The notes beneath the pieces were generated by a model, which was given only the letters and a program-made list of their open reading frames with translations, made no database searches and was not told the origin of the DNA. This document shows positions 25,398 through 35,853 of a DNA stretch of 64,000 bases, one piece after another. The stretch is from Aeromicrobium sp. Root344. Lineage in GTDB: Bacteria; Actinomycetota; Actinomycetes; Propionibacteriales; Nocardioidaceae. Where the stretch lies: contig NZ_LMDH01000001.1 of NCBI RefSeq assembly GCF_001425755.1, positions 236,708 to 300,707 on the forward strand, read 5' to 3'. A program made the translations under genes and the position numbers. The stretch's first letter is position 1; the number at the start of each line of letters is the position of its first letter.

Positions 25398-28300
25398 GTG
25401 GCCGAGTCCTCACAAGACCATTCAACTCCTGATTTCGGCACCAACCAGTGGCTCGTCGAAGAGATGTACGAGCGATTCCGCCAGGACCCCGCTTCGGTCG
25501 ACGCCACGTGGGTGACGTTCTTCCAGACCGGCGACGGCGCGGCACTGGCGGGCGGCTCCGGCAACGGCAGCTCGCCCAACGGCACCGCGAGTGCCACGGC
25601 GACGCAGGCCCCGGCCGCTGCCAAGCCCGCGGAGCCGCAGACCGAGACCACCGCCCCGAGTCCCGCGCCGACCTCGCCCAGCGCGGCGAAGCCTCCGGCG
25701 CCCAAGACCGAGCCCGTTGCCGTCACCCCGGCGCAGAGCCAGGTCGCCGCACCGGCGCACGTCGACCCGCCGGCCCCCGTCCCCCCGGTGACCGACGCCC
25801 CGACGTCCCGCGCGACCACGGTCGTCACCCCCAACGGCAAGGCCGCTGACGCGCCCAAGGCCGGACCCGGCGAGGTCGAGAACGTCGTCCTGCGTGGCGC
25901 CGCCGCCCGCACCGTCGCCAACATGGACGCGAGCCTCGCCGTCCCGACCGCCACAAGCGTTCGCTCCGTGCCGGTCAAGCTGCTGTTCGACAACCGCATC
26001 GTGATCAACAACCACCTCGCCCGTGCGCGAGGCGGCAAGGTGTCGTTCACCCACCTCATCGGCTGGGCGATCGTCAAGGCACTCAAGGCGATGCCCGAGA
26101 TGAACACGGGCTTCGAGGTCGTCAACGGCAAGCCCAACCAGCTCAAGCCCGAGCACATCAACTTCGGCCTGGCGATCGACCTCAAGAAGCCCGACGGCTC
26201 GCGCACGCTGCTCGTCCCCTCGATCAAGGCTGCCGAGACGATGGGCTTCGCCGAGTTCTGGGCGGCGTACGAGTCGATGGTCCGCAAGGCGCGCGACGGC
26301 AAGCTCGAGGTCACCGACTTCCAGGGCACGACCGTCAGCCTGACCAACCCCGGCGGCATCGGCACCAACCACTCGATCCCCCGCCTCATGCAGGGTCAGG
26401 GCGTCATCATCGGCGTCGGCTCGATGGAGTACCCCCCGGAGTTCCAGGGCGCCAGCGAGCACACGCTCGCGCAGATGGCGATCTCCAAGATGATGACGCT
26501 GACGTCGACCTACGACCACCGCGTCATCCAGGGTGCGCAGTCAGGCGAGTTCCTCAAGAAGATCCACGCGCTGCTGCTCGGCGAGGAGGACTTCTACGAC
26601 GAGATCTTCCGCGCGCTCAAGATCCCCTACGAGCCCATCCGCTGGGCGCAGGACATCGCGGTCAGCCACGACGACGAGGTGCACAAGCAGGCCCGCGTCC
26701 TCGAGCTGATCCACGCGTTCCGCGTGCGCGGCCACCTGATGGCCGACACCAACCCGCTCGACAACCGCCCGCGCAGCCACGCCGACCTCGACACCGCGTC
26801 GCACGGCCTGACGTTGTGGGACCTCGACCGCGAGTTCGCCACGGGATCGTTCAAGACCGACAAGCGGTTCATGAAGCTGCGCGAGATCCTCGGCATCCTG
26901 CGTGACTCCTACGCCCGCACGATCGGCCTGGAGTACATGCACATCCAGGACCCCGACGAGCGCGCGTGGTTCCAGGAGCGCATCGAGCGCCCGCACACCA
27001 AGCCGCCCCGCGAGGAGCAGCTGCGCATCCTGCAGAAGCTCAACCAGGCCGAGGCCTTCGAGACGTTCCTGCAGACCAAGTTCGTCGGCCAGAAGCGCTT
27101 CAGCCTCGAGGGCGGCGAGACCACGATCCCCGTGCTCGACGAGATCTGCGAGGCGGCTGCGGCCGACAGCCTCGACGAGGTCTGCATCGGCATGGCGCAC
27201 CGCGGCCGGCTCAACGTGCTCGTCAACATCGCCGGCAAGCACGCCGGCTCGGTGTTCCGCGAGTTCGAGGGCAACATCGACCCGCGCACGGTGCAGGGCT
27301 CCGGCGACGTCAAGTACCACCTCGGCGTCGAGGGTGAGTTCACGTCCGGCACCGGTGACAAGATCAAGGTCTCGGTCGCGGCCAACCCGTCGCACCTCGA
27401 GGTCGTCGACCCCGTCCTGGAGGGCATCGCCCGCGCCAAGCAGGACCGCCTCAACCGCGGCGCCGACTACCCCGTCCTGCCCGTCCTCGTGCACGGCGAC
27501 GCCGCGTTCGCCGGCCAGGGCGTCGTGGCCGAGACGCTCAACCTCTCGCAGCTGCGGGGCTACCGCACCGGCGGCACGATCCACCTGATCGTCAACAACC
27601 AGGTCGGCTTCACGACGGCGCCCTCGTCGTCGCGCTCCTCGACCTACTGCACGGATGTCGCCCGGATGATCCAGGCGCCGGTGTTCCACGTCAACGGCGA
27701 CGACCCCGAGGCCTGCATCCGGGTGGCGCACCTTGCCTACGAGTACCGCCGGACGTTCCACAAGGACATCGTCATCGACCTGGTCTGCTACCGCCGCCGC
27801 GGCCACAACGAGGGCGACGACCCGAGCTTCACCCAGCCGCTGATGTACGACACGATCAACGCCAAGAAGTCGGTGCGCAAGCTCTACACCGAGGCGCTGG
27901 TCGGCCGTGGCGACATCACGTTGGAAGAGGCCGAGGCCGCGCTCAGCGACTACCAGGCCCAGCTCGAGCGCAACTTCGCCGAGGTCAAGGAGACCACGAC
28001 CGATCCCGGCTACATGCGCACCCCGGACTACCCGGACAAGCCCGAGCACGCCGGTGAGCTGCTCACGGCGATCACGCCCGAGACCATGAAGGCCATCGCG
28101 GACGCCTACACCAACGTCCCCGAGGGCTTCACCGTCCACCCCAAGGTGCTGCCTCAGCTGCAGCGCCGCGCACAGTCGATCAGCGCAGGCCCGATCGACT
28201 GGGGCACCGGCGAGATCCTCGCGCTGGGGTCGTTGCTGCTCGACGGCCGGCCCGTACGCCTTGCCGGCCAGGACTCGCGACGTGGCACGTTCTCCTCGCG

Positions 28301-29219
28301 GTTCGCGACGATCATCGATCGTACGAACGCCAACGAGTGGACGCCGCTGGCCAACATCGGCGACGACCAGGCCACGTTCTACATCTACGACTCGCTGCTG
28401 AGCGAGTACGCCGCCCTCGGCTTCGAGTACGGCTACTCGGTCGCAAGGCCCGAGGCGCTCACGATCTGGGAGGCGCAGTTCGGCGACTTCGTCAACGGCG
28501 CCCAGTCCGTGATCGACGAGTACATCTCGGCCGGCGAGAGCAAGTGGGGCCAGAAGTCCGGCGTGGTGCTGCTGCTGCCGCACGGCCACGAGGGCCAGGG
28601 ACCCGACCACACGTCGGCCCGCATCGAGCGGTTCCTCGAGCTGTGTGCCAATGACGCCATGACGCTGGCCCAGCCGTCGACGCCCGCGTCCTACTTCCAC
28701 CTGTTGCGCCGGCAGAACCTCGAGAGCCAGCACCGTCCGTTGATCGTCTTCACGCCGAAGTCGATGCTGCGCAGCAAGGCCGCGGCGTCGCAGCCCGACG
28801 ACTTCACGTCGGGCAAGTTCCGCCCGGTCATCGGTGACGACTCGGTCGAGGCGTCCAAGGTCGAGCGCGTGCTGGTCTGCTCGGGCAAGATCGCCTGGGA
28901 CCTGTTCGCCGAGCGCGAGAAGCGCGAGTCGGGCCAGTCCCGCACCGCGATCGTCCGCCTCGAGCAGCTCTACCCGCGTCCCACCTCGGAGCTCAACGCC
29001 GCGGTCGGCCAGTTCATCAACGCCCGCGAGGTGCGCTGGGTGCAGGACGAGCCGGCCAACCAGGGTCCGTGGCCGCACGTCGCGCTGCACTACAGCGGCG
29101 AGTTCGACGGTCTCCCGCTGCTGCGGGTGTCGCGTCCGGAGTCGTCGGCGCCGTCGGTCGGTTCGCACAACCGGCACGTCGAGGAGCAGGCGACGCTGAT
29201 GCAGCAGGCCTTCAGCTGA
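25398..29219 (+). CDS. kgd: Multifunctional 2-oxoglutarate dehydrogenase E1/E2 (Kgd)
   Basis: TCA-cycle enzyme. The 1273-aa product begins with an E1 N-terminal peptide ([19 protein letters not shown]), then an Ala/Pro-rich linker instead of a lipoyl domain. Next is an E2 succinyltransferase-type core (catalytic His in [15 protein letters not shown], about residue 372), then the ThDP-dependent E1 domain ([32 protein letters not shown]) and the transketolase-like C-terminus. This fusion is the actinobacterial type, regulated in relatives by acetyl-CoA and the FHA protein GarA. I chose the GTG at 25398, preceded by AGAGG. Confidence 0.97.
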   Translation: MAESSQDHSTPDFGTNQWLVEEMYERFRQDPASVDATWVTFFQTGDGAALAGGSGNGSSPNGTASATATQAPAAAKPAEPQTETTAPSPAPTSPSAAKPPAPKTEPVAVTPAQSQVAAPAHVDPPAPVPPVTDAPTSRATTVVTPNGKAADAPKAGPGEVENVVLRGAAARTVANMDASLAVPTATSVRSVPVKLLFDNRIVINNHLARARGGKVSFTHLIGWAIVKALKAMPEMNTGFEVVNGKPNQLKPEHINFGLAIDLKKPDGSRTLLVPSIKAAETMGFAEFWAAYESMVRKARDGKLEVTDFQGTTVSLTNPGGIGTNHSIPRLMQGQGVIIGVGSMEYPPEFQGASEHTLAQMAISKMMTLTSTYDHRVIQGAQSGEFLKKIHALLLGEEDFYDEIFRALKIPYEPIRWAQDIAVSHDDEVHKQARVLELIHAFRVRGHLMADTNPLDNRPRSHADLDTASHGLTLWDLDREFATGSFKTDKRFMKLREILGILRDSYARTIGLEYMHIQDPDERAWFQERIERPHTKPPREEQLRILQKLNQAEAFETFLQTKFVGQKRFSLEGGETTIPVLDEICEAAAADSLDEVCIGMAHRGRLNVLVNIAGKHAGSVFREFEGNIDPRTVQGSGDVKYHLGVEGEFTSGTGDKIKVSVAANPSHLEVVDPVLEGIARAKQDRLNRGADYPVLPVLVHGDAAFAGQGVVAETLNLSQLRGYRTGGTIHLIVNNQVGFTTAPSSSRSSTYCTDVARMIQAPVFHVNGDDPEACIRVAHLAYEYRRTFHKDIVIDLVCYRRRGHNEGDDPSFTQPLMYDTINAKKSVRKLYTEALVGRGDITLEEAEAALSDYQAQLERNFAEVKETTTDPGYMRTPDYPDKPEHAGELLTAITPETMKAIADAYTNVPEGFTVHPKVLPQLQRRAQSISAGPIDWGTGEILALGSLLLDGRPVRLAGQDSRRGTFSSRFATIIDRTNANEWTPLANIGDDQATFYIYDSLLSEYAALGFEYGYSVARPEALTIWEAQFGDFVNGAQSVIDEYISAGESKWGQKSGVVLLLPHGHEGQGPDHTSARIERFLELCANDAMTLAQPSTPASYFHLLRRQNLESQHRPLIVFTPKSMLRSKAAASQPDDFTSGKFRPVIGDDSVEASKVERVLVCSGKIAWDLFAEREKRESGQSRTAIVRLEQLYPRPTSELNAAVGQFINAREVRWVQDEPANQGPWPHVALHYSGEFDGLPLLRVSRPESSAPSVGSHNRHVEEQATLMQQAFS

Positions 29220-29222
29220 TCG

Positions 29223-29399
29223 ATGTACTTCACGGATCGCGGGATCGAGGAGCTCCAGAGCCGGCGAGGTGACGAGGAGGTCACCTTCGCCTGGCTCGCC
29301 GAGCGGCTCGTCGAGTTCGTCGACCTCAACCCCGAGTTCGAGGTGCCGGTCGAGAGACTGGCGACCTGGCTGGCCCGCCTCGACGACGATGATGAGTAG
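29223..29399 (+). CDS. DUF6104 small protein
   Basis: The 58-aa acidic protein starts MYFTDRGIEELQSRRGDEEV and ends LARLDDDDE. It begins three bases after the kgd stop, so it is almost certainly cotranscribed. I recall the same family behind kgd in other actinobacteria. Function unknown; a small partner or modulator of 2-oxoglutarate dehydrogenase is a reasonable guess. Confidence 0.8.
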   Translation: MYFTDRGIEELQSRRGDEEVTFAWLAERLVEFVDLNPEFEVPVERLATWLARLDDDDE

Positions 29400-29430
29400 G
29401 AACGTCCGACCGCTCTGACACAGTACGACC

Positions 29431-30165
29431 GTGGACTTCGACCAGCCTCCCGTCGTACGCGTCTCCGGTGACGACGAGGCCGGGCTGCCGGCCCATGAGT
29501 GGCCGGTGACGATTCCCGCCGTCGCGCAGCTGCTCCGCGACGGTCTTGACCTCACGCCCGGCGTCACGTTCCTCGTCGGCGAGAACGGCTCCGGCAAGTC
29601 GACGCTCGTCGAGGCGATCGCCGTCGCCTACGGCCTCTCGCCGGAGGGCGGCAGCTCGCAGGGCGTGCACTCGACCCGGCCGAGTGAGTCCGGCCTCGAC
29701 AAGGCGTTGCTGCTTCAACGCGGCATCGGCACCGGCCGCTGGGGCTTCTTCCTCAGGGCCGAGACGATGCACGGCTGGTACACGTTCCTCGAGAACAACC
29801 CTTCGTCCTACCGCGCCGACCCGAAGTTCCACGCGATGAGTCACGGGGAGTCCTTCATCGAGCTGCTCAACGTCCGGTTCGACTCCCCGGGCTTCTACTG
29901 CCTCGACGAGCCCGAGGCGGCGCTGTCGTTCCGCTCGACACTGACCCTGATCCGCGTCCTCCACGACATCGCCGAGGCCGGCGGCCAGGTCCTGTGCGCG
30001 ACGCACTCCCCGGTGCTGGCGTCGATGCCCGGCGCCCGCATCCTCGAGGTCGGCGACTGGGGCCTACGCGAAGCGGCCTGGGAGGAGCTCGAGCTCGTCA
30101 GGCACTGGAAGGCGTACCTCGACGCCCCGATGCGCTACCTCCGCCACACCCTCGCAGACGACTGA
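29431..30165 (+). CDS. AAA/ABC-type ATPase (single-protein)
   Basis: The 244-aa product has Walker A GENGSGKST, the ABC-like signature SHGES, Walker B FYCLDEPEAAL and a switch His in CATHSPVL. It is a compact Rad50/SMC-like ATP-binding cassette without a membrane domain or coiled coil; family members are listed only as AAA ATPases. It starts with GTG. It lies 31 bases after the DUF6104 gene and may share its transcript. Confidence 0.82.
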   Translation: MDFDQPPVVRVSGDDEAGLPAHEWPVTIPAVAQLLRDGLDLTPGVTFLVGENGSGKSTLVEAIAVAYGLSPEGGSSQGVHSTRPSESGLDKALLLQRGIGTGRWGFFLRAETMHGWYTFLENNPSSYRADPKFHAMSHGESFIELLNVRFDSPGFYCLDEPEAALSFRSTLTLIRVLHDIAEAGGQVLCATHSPVLASMPGARILEVGDWGLREAAWEELELVRHWKAYLDAPMRYLRHTLADD

Positions 30166-30169
30166 AGCA

Positions 30170-30234
30170 CCGAGATATGGATTCATCTGCACCACCGCGG
30201 AGCTCCACGTGGTGCAGCTCGATCCAAATCTCGG
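30170..30234. terminator. Long bidirectional hairpin
   Basis: Inner 9-bp stem CTGCACCAC / GTGGTGCAG (30187-30195, 30209-30217) is extended by TGGAT / ATCCA and CCGAGAT / ATCTCGG. It separates the convergent ATPase and oxidoreductase genes. Confidence 0.8.
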
Positions 30235-30237
30235 GGT

Positions 30238-31206
30238 CTAGAGCGTCAGGACGATCTTGCCGAAGACGCTGCCGTCGATGACCGAGGCGAGGCCGTCGGC
30301 GGCGTCGGCCATGGGAATCTCCCGGTCGATCAGCGGTCGGGTGCCGGTGACGTCCATGAACTGTGCCAACCGGTGCAGCTCGTCACGCGTGCCCATCGTG
30401 GAGCCGTGGACGCGCATCTGCTGGAAGAAGATCCGGGTCAGCTCGGCGTGCGACGGGGCATCGCCCGACGTCGCGCCCGCGATGACGATCGTGCCGCCCG
30501 GCCTCATCGACTTGACCGAGTGCGACCACGTCGCGGCACCGACCGTCTCGATGACGGCGTCGACCTTGCTGGGCAGCCGGGCGCCGGACTCGAAGACCTC
30601 GTGCGCACCGATCTCGAGCGCCTTGTCGCGTTTGTCCTCGTCGCGGCTGGTCGCGTAGACGCGGAAGCCGGCGGCGCGCGCCAGCGTGATGGCCGCGGTC
30701 GCGACGCCGCCGCCCGCGCCCTGCACGAGCACGGTGTCGCCCTGCTGCAGGTCGGACTGGGTGAACAGCATCCGGTAGGCCGTCAGCCACGCGGTCGGCA
30801 GGCACGCCGCCTCCGCGAACGACAGGCCGGCAGGCTTCGCGACGACGTTGCGCGTGGGCACCGCGACCTTCTCCGCGAACGTGCCCTGGTGCCGCTCCGA
30901 CAGCAGCGACCGCTTGGGGTCGAGCGTCTCGTCGCCGCGCCACGACGGATCGCTGATCACGGCGTGCACCAGCACCTCGTTGCCGTCCTCGTCGTAGCCG
31001 GCCGCGTCGCAGCCGAGGATCATCGGCAGCGACTCCTCGCGCAGGCCCACACCGCGCAGGCTCCACACGTCATGGTGATTGATCGAGGCGGCCTTGACCG
31101 TCACGGTCGTCCAGCCGTCTGGCACCTCCGGGTCGGGGCGCTCGCCCACGACGAGTCCGCTCAGCGGGTCCTTGGGGTCGATCGTGCCTGCGTAGACGGC
31201 GAACAT
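30238..31206 (-). CDS. Zinc-less MDR oxidoreductase (quinone oxidoreductase-like)
   Basis: The 322-aa medium-chain dehydrogenase has a GroES-like N-terminus (VTVKAASINHHDVWSLRG), a Rossmann motif (VQGAGGGVATAAITLAR) and no catalytic or structural zinc cysteine cluster. Carbonyl or quinone reduction with NADPH is likely. It follows malic enzyme by 21 bases on the same strand; malic enzyme could supply its NADPH, but that is inference. Confidence 0.85.
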   Translation of the reverse strand: MFAVYAGTIDPKDPLSGLVVGERPDPEVPDGWTTVTVKAASINHHDVWSLRGVGLREESLPMILGCDAAGYDEDGNEVLVHAVISDPSWRGDETLDPKRSLLSERHQGTFAEKVAVPTRNVVAKPAGLSFAEAACLPTAWLTAYRMLFTQSDLQQGDTVLVQGAGGGVATAAITLARAAGFRVYATSRDEDKRDKALEIGAHEVFESGARLPSKVDAVIETVGAATWSHSVKSMRPGGTIVIAGATSGDAPSHAELTRIFFQQMRVHGSTMGTRDELHRLAQFMDVTGTRPLIDREIPMADAADGLASVIDGSVFGKIVLTL

Positions 31207-31227
31207 GCGGCTCCTGGTCTGAGGTGG

Positions 31228-32427
31228 TCAGTACGGGCGGCGAGCCAGGCCTTCACGGCGCGCGGTGTCCGTGACGGCTCGCGCCACGGCAGAGGCTACC
31301 CGCGGATCGAACGGAGACGGGATGACGTACGTCTCACTGAGGTCGTCGCCCACGAGGTCCGCGATCGCGTTGGCTGCCGCCAGCTTCATGCCCTCGGAGA
31401 TCCGCGTCGCGCGGACGTCGAGGGCGCCGCGGAAGATCCCGGGGAACACCAGCACGTTGTTGATCTGGTTGGGGAAGTCCGAGCGGCCCGTCGCCACGAT
31501 CCGCGCGTACTTGTGCGCGATGTCGGGGTGAACCTCGGGGTTGGGGTTGGCCATCGCGAACACGATCGAGTCGGGCGCCATCGAGGCGACGGCGGCTTCG
31601 GGGATCGTGCCGCCCGAGACGCCGATGAACACGTCGGCGCCGTCGAGCGCGTCGTCGATCGTGCCGGGCCTGGCCCACGGGGCGGTCGCCTCGGCGATGC
31701 CGGACTTGACCACGTCGAGGCCCTCACGGCCCGGATGGATGACCCCCGAGCGGTCGACGACCGCGATCTTGCGAACGCCCGCGGTCTGGAGGATCTTCAT
31801 GATCGCGACACCGGCCGCACCGGCGCCGGAGATGACGACCTTGACGTCGTCGAGCTCGCGATCGGTCACGCGTACGGCGTTGATCAGCGCGGCCAGCGTC
31901 ACGACCGCGGTGCCGTGCTGGTCGTCGTGGAAGACCGGGATCTCGAGCCGTTCGATCAGCTGGCGCTCGATCTCGAAGCAGCGCGGGCTCGAGATGTCCT
32001 CGAGGTTGATGCCGCCGAACGTCGGCGCGAGCCGGACGATCGTCTCGACGATCTCGTCGACGTCGGTCGTGTCGAGGGCCACCGGGATCGCGTCGACGCC
32101 GCCGAACTGCTTGAACAGCACCGCCTTGCCCTCCATGACGGGCATCGAGGCGGCCGGGCCGATGTCACCGAGCCCCAGCACTGCGGTGCCGTCGGTGATC
32201 ACCGCGACGGTGTTGGAGACCCAGGTGTAGTCGTGGGCCAGGGCCGGATCGGCAGCGATCGCCTCGCAGACCTTGGCGACGCCGGGCGTGTAGGACATCG
32301 CGAGGTCCTGGGCGTTGCGCAGCGGCACCGTGGCCGCGATCGCCATCTTGCCGCCGCGGTGCAGCGCGAAGATCGGGTCGTCGGGGTCAGGCGCGTCAGT
32401 GTGCAAGTCGATGTCAGTGGCAACCAT
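31228..32427 (-). CDS. NAD(P)-dependent malic enzyme
   Basis: Oxidative decarboxylation of malate to pyruvate. The 399-aa product is the short bacterial form: [38 protein letters not shown] (metal site) and the Rossmann loop [16 protein letters not shown], with NPNPEV. I chose the ATG at 32427 (MVATDID) downstream of GAGGGA; an in-frame start at 32463 is less likely. Confidence 0.93.
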   Translation of the reverse strand: MVATDIDLHTDAPDPDDPIFALHRGGKMAIAATVPLRNAQDLAMSYTPGVAKVCEAIAADPALAHDYTWVSNTVAVITDGTAVLGLGDIGPAASMPVMEGKAVLFKQFGGVDAIPVALDTTDVDEIVETIVRLAPTFGGINLEDISSPRCFEIERQLIERLEIPVFHDDQHGTAVVTLAALINAVRVTDRELDDVKVVISGAGAAGVAIMKILQTAGVRKIAVVDRSGVIHPGREGLDVVKSGIAEATAPWARPGTIDDALDGADVFIGVSGGTIPEAAVASMAPDSIVFAMANPNPEVHPDIAHKYARIVATGRSDFPNQINNVLVFPGIFRGALDVRATRISEGMKLAAANAIADLVGDDLSETYVIPSPFDPRVASAVARAVTDTARREGLARRPY

Positions 32428-32555
32428 GGTGGGAATCCCTCGGGACGTTCCGTACGTTCTCATCGGGACCGATCAGGTCGCCGGCGCGGCAAGTGAGCCG
32501 CGGGGTGACGCCCGCAGGAGCGGTGTCACACGGGTTGTGCCCGGCTGTCAGTCTC

Positions 32556-32951
32556 TCATACGGGCTGGTCACCGCCGAGCGCCCGGGTCACCGGCGGGGC
32601 GAGCAGACACGCCAGCGTGACCACGGCCGCAGCGCCCACCAGGACCGGGATCCAGCCCGGGATGTCGGCGAGGTTGAACGCGATGATGAGCTGGATGATC
32701 TGCGTGACGACGAGCGGGCTGCGCGCCCAGAGCTCCCCCAACGTGACCCGCCAGGCCGCCCATGCCTGGAACCCGCCATAGATCGCGAGGATCGCCGAGA
32801 CGCCGAGTCCGGTGCCGATGCTGTCGCCGTCGAGATCGGTGATCCCGAGGACGGCCAGGACGACGCAGGTCACGGCTTCTGCCAGCACGAAGGTCGCGGC
32901 CAGGATGAGGAGGTTTCGGGCCGTTCCGGCCGGCCGTGCGTGAGCGCTCAC
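32556..32951 (-). CDS. Four-helix membrane protein of unknown function
   Basis: The 131-aa product has four hydrophobic segments and no recognised domain. Start GTG at 32951, six bases after TACCCT, so the message is probably leaderless. Divergent from whiB1. Confidence 0.7.
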   Translation of the reverse strand: MSAHARPAGTARNLLILAATFVLAEAVTCVVLAVLGITDLDGDSIGTGLGVSAILAIYGGFQAWAAWRVTLGELWARSPLVVTQIIQLIIAFNLADIPGWIPVLVGAAAVVTLACLLAPPVTRALGGDQPV

Positions 32952-32957
32952 GACATC

Positions 32958-32963
32958 AGGGTA
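32958..32963 (-). promoter_or_regulatory. -10 element, leaderless type
   Basis: TACCCT, six bases, then GTG of the four-helix membrane protein. Confidence 0.5.
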
Positions 32964-33107
32964 GGGAGCGTGTGACCGATCCGACAATTCGCGCAGGGCG
33001 TGGCCCTTGTAATGAGGTTGAAATGTTGAAAACATGGAGGTCAAGCCTTGGTATCAGGTCAAACAGGCCTGCCCAAGGAGCAAAACCGAACGGGAAGGAG
33101 TGTCCAC

Positions 33108-33359
33108 ATGGATTGGCGTCACAAGTCCGCATGCCTCGATGAGGACCCTGAGCTCTTCTTCCCCATCGGCAACACGGGTCCCGCCATCTTGCAGATCGAA
33201 GAGGCCAAGGTCGTATGCCGCCGCTGTGATGTCCGCGAGCAGTGCCTGCAATGGGCACTCGAGTCCGGACAGGACCACGGTGTGTGGGGAGGCTTGAGCG
33301 AAGACGAACGTCGTACGCTGAAGCGCCGCAATGCTCGGGCACGTATTCGTACTGCCTGA
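33108..33359 (+). CDS. whiB1: WhiB1-type iron-sulfur transcription factor
   Basis: The 83-aa product starts MDWRHKSACLDEDPELFFP. Cysteines 9, 37, 40 and 46 bind a [4Fe-4S] cluster that reacts with nitric oxide; the GVWGG turn and the basic tail (LKRRNARARIR) bind sigma factor and DNA. Size and cysteine positions equal those of mycobacterial WhiB1, which is essential. GGAAGGAG precedes the ATG at 33108. About 155 bases of upstream region suggest a complex promoter. A canonical terminator follows. Confidence 0.95.
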   Translation: MDWRHKSACLDEDPELFFPIGNTGPAILQIEEAKVVCRRCDVREQCLQWALESGQDHGVWGGLSEDERRTLKRRNARARIRTA

Positions 33360-33377
33360 CGTACGCACGTATCGGTG

Positions 33378-33403
33378 AACCCCGTGGCCTCGGCCGCGGG
33401 GTT
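33378..33403 (+). terminator. whiB1 intrinsic terminator
   Basis: Stem AACCCCGTGG / CCGCGGGGTT with a 6-base loop, followed by CTTT. Confidence 0.85.
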
Positions 33404-33420
33404 CTTTGCATCCCGCACGT

Positions 33421-34875
33421 CTAGACGTTGAGCGAGATCGCGACGGTCGTGCCGCCACCGAATCGCGGCTCGAACGCCAGCGAGCCGTGGAGCTCACCCT
33501 CGACGAGCGTCGTGACGATCGACAGCCCCAGGCTGCCGGCCGGGTCGAAGTCCGCCGGGAGCCCTCGCCCGTCGTCGCTGACCCTCAGGCGTACGCGGTC
33601 GCGGATGCGGTTGACCGCCAGCGTCAGCGTGCCGCCCTCCTCGCCGAATGCATGGGCGGACGCGTTCTGGATCAGCTCGGTCAGCACCATGGCGAGCGGG
33701 GTCGCCACGGCGCCCGGCAGCAGACCGAACGAGCCGATCCGGTCGGCGGTGATCCGTCCCGGTCCCGAGGTCTCCTCCGCGACGTCGAGGACGGTGCGCA
33801 ACAACCGGTCGGCGACCTCGTCGAACGCGACGTTGTCGTCGAACGACTGGCTCAAGGTCTCGTGGACGAGGGCGATCGAGCCGACCCGGCGGACCGCGTC
33901 GTCGAGCGCCGCCCGGGCCTCGGGGATCTCCGTCCGGCGGCCCTGCAGGCGAAGCAGGGCGGCGACGGTCTGGAGGTTGTTCTTGACCCGGTGATGGATC
34001 TCGCGGATCGTCGCCTCCTTGGAGACGAGCTCGCGCTCTCGCAGCCTCAGCTCGGTGACGTCGCGCAGCAGGATCAGCGATCCGCTTCGGTGGCCGTCCG
34101 AGCGCAGCGGGATGACGCGCAGCAGCAGCGACGCCGAGGCGTTCTCGATCTCGGCCTCGGTGCTGGCGTCGCCGCCGAGGATGCCCCGGGCCCCGCGGTC
34201 GGTCGGCCGCCGATCGACGAGGCCCGACGTGACGTGCCCGAGCTGGGTGCCGACAAGGTCGCCGACGAGCCCGAGCCGCCGGTACGCCGACATCGCGTTG
34301 GGGCTGGCGTAGCGGACCGTCCCTGCGGCGTTGGTGCGGACGAACCCGTCGCCGACCCGCAGCGAGTCCGCGACCTCGGAACGGCTGCCGGGCAGCGGGA
34401 ACTCGCCACGGCGGATCATCTCGGCGAGCTCGCCGGCCGCCTCGAAGTACGCCGCCTCGAGCGTGCTGGCCGTGCGGATGCCGGACTCGGCGCTGCGCCG
34501 GGAGATGACCGCGAGCGTACGACCCTCGTGCGTCACGGGGATCAGCTCGACGCGGATGCGCCGGCCGTCGGGCAGCTCCACGATCCGCTCGGCGACGATC
34601 TCGCCGGTGCGCAGGGCCTCCTCGAGCTCGTCGATCCGGCCGGACGGCATGAATGTGCCGGCGACGTCCTCGAACAGCGTCGTGGGGCCCGTGGTGGGCC
34701 GGATCTGCGCGCCGGCCCAGAGGCCCTTGGCCTCCGCGTCGGGCACCCACAGCACGAGATCGGCGAACGACAGGTCGGCGATGATCTGCCAGTCGGTCAC
34801 CAGGGCGTGCAGCCACGCGACGTCGTCGGAGCTCAGCGACGTCTGGAAGCGCGTGATGTCGTCCAGCGAGGGCAC
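33421..34875 (-). CDS. pdtaS: Sensor histidine kinase, PdtaS type (HisKA_2)
   Basis: The 484-aa soluble kinase has an N-terminal GAF-like domain, a PAS domain (about residues 150-270), HisKA_2 with the phospho-His in EIHHRVKNNLQTVAALLRLQ, and the ATPase (ELIQNASAHAF, SDDGRGLP, GLSIV). Mycobacterial PdtaS signals to the antiterminator PdtaR; no PdtaR is adjacent here. It starts with GTG; TAGGCT lies six bases before it, so the message is probably leaderless. Confidence 0.92.
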   Translation of the reverse strand: MPSLDDITRFQTSLSSDDVAWLHALVTDWQIIADLSFADLVLWVPDAEAKGLWAGAQIRPTTGPTTLFEDVAGTFMPSGRIDELEEALRTGEIVAERIVELPDGRRIRVELIPVTHEGRTLAVISRRSAESGIRTASTLEAAYFEAAGELAEMIRRGEFPLPGSRSEVADSLRVGDGFVRTNAAGTVRYASPNAMSAYRRLGLVGDLVGTQLGHVTSGLVDRRPTDRGARGILGGDASTEAEIENASASLLLRVIPLRSDGHRSGSLILLRDVTELRLRERELVSKEATIREIHHRVKNNLQTVAALLRLQGRRTEIPEARAALDDAVRRVGSIALVHETLSQSFDDNVAFDEVADRLLRTVLDVAEETSGPGRITADRIGSFGLLPGAVATPLAMVLTELIQNASAHAFGEEGGTLTLAVNRIRDRVRLRVSDDGRGLPADFDPAGSLGLSIVTTLVEGELHGSLAFEPRFGGGTTVAISLNV

Positions 34876-34881
34876 GCCGTC

Positions 34882-34887
34882 AGCCTA
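34882..34887 (-). promoter_or_regulatory. pdtaS: -10 element of pdtaS, leaderless type
   Basis: TAGGCT, six bases, GTG. Confidence 0.55.
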
Positions 34888-34914
34888 GAGCCTGGGACGT
34901 GGCACGATGTGTGA

Positions 34915-35832
34915 GTGTCTGAGGCGTACTGGCAAACCGTGATGCAGAACGGGATGGACGTACCCGCCGACCGCAGCCTCGATGAGTGCACCGTCGAGCT
35001 GGTCGAGATGCTGGGCCACTCCAATCCCCGCTGGCGAGAGGACCTCGCCTATCCGCTGCTCACGACCTGGATCACGCGCGGCGTCTACGACGAGCTCCTG
35101 TCCGGGCTGGGCGACGGCATCGCGCCCGGGCTGCGCTACGGACTCGGCCACGACGGCGACGTCTCGGTCCTGCGCCGGTCCTACAGCGCCCTGATGCTGG
35201 CCGAGATCATCGGCCGCGACAACAACGAGCACCTCATGTCAGCCGCCTCGGTGCTCGACTGGGGCGACCGGGCGACGGCCTGGTACGTCCGCGAGCAGGA
35301 CCACCGGGGCTGGGTCCCGGAGCAGGGGTGGGCCAACTCGATCGCGCACGGCGCCGACCTCCTCGCCGCCCTCGCCCGGTCACGGCACTTCGGCCGGCTC
35401 GAGCTCACGGTGCTGCTCGACGTCATCGCCGACCGCGTGCTCACACCGACGGCCTACATCTGGCGGCACGGTGAGGACGACCGCCTGGCGTACGCCGTGA
35501 TGACGCTGCTGCACCGCAACGAGCTCGACCCCAGCATCGTCGAGCCGTGGCTCGCCCGGCTCGGAGCAGGCATCAAGCCGCCCCGCACGCGCGGCCACCT
35601 CGAGGCGGAGTGGCCGTCGCCCAGCGTCCGCAACACCTCGTCGTTCCTGCGTGCGCTGCACCTGCAGCTCGCGCTCGGGGTGCAGGGTCGCGACGACCTG
35701 CGCGCCGATGCCGAGCTGTTCGCGGAGCAGCCCGCGCACCGCGCCGACCTCCTGCTGGCCGTGCTCGACCAGATTCGCGCCGAGAGCCCGTGGCTCTACC
35801 GCCCGACGACCAGGGCCCGACCGCTCGCCTGA
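34915..35832 (+). CDS. DUF2785 domain protein
   Basis: The 305-aa, mostly helical soluble protein carries the family segment GWVPEQGWANSIAHGADLLAALA. Function of the family is unknown. Start GTG (VSEAYWQ). Divergent from pdtaS with a 39-base gap. Confidence 0.75.
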   Translation: MSEAYWQTVMQNGMDVPADRSLDECTVELVEMLGHSNPRWREDLAYPLLTTWITRGVYDELLSGLGDGIAPGLRYGLGHDGDVSVLRRSYSALMLAEIIGRDNNEHLMSAASVLDWGDRATAWYVREQDHRGWVPEQGWANSIAHGADLLAALARSRHFGRLELTVLLDVIADRVLTPTAYIWRHGEDDRLAYAVMTLLHRNELDPSIVEPWLARLGAGIKPPRTRGHLEAEWPSPSVRNTSSFLRALHLQLALGVQGRDDLRADAELFAEQPAHRADLLLAVLDQIRAESPWLYRPTTRARPLA

Positions 35833-35840
35833 CGCTCCAG

Positions 35841-35846
35841 TAACCT
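35841..35846 (+). promoter_or_regulatory. -10 element of the TPP enzyme gene, leaderless type
   Basis: TAACCT, seven bases, ATG. Confidence 0.5.
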
Positions 35847-35853
35847 GCGTCAC

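Noticed and set aside
26541..29597. A 1018-codon open frame antisense to kgd
   Set aside because: High-GC codon bias keeps the opposite strand open; the product is Arg/Val/Leu/Gly/Glu-rich with no domain, and the sense strand is a clear Kgd.
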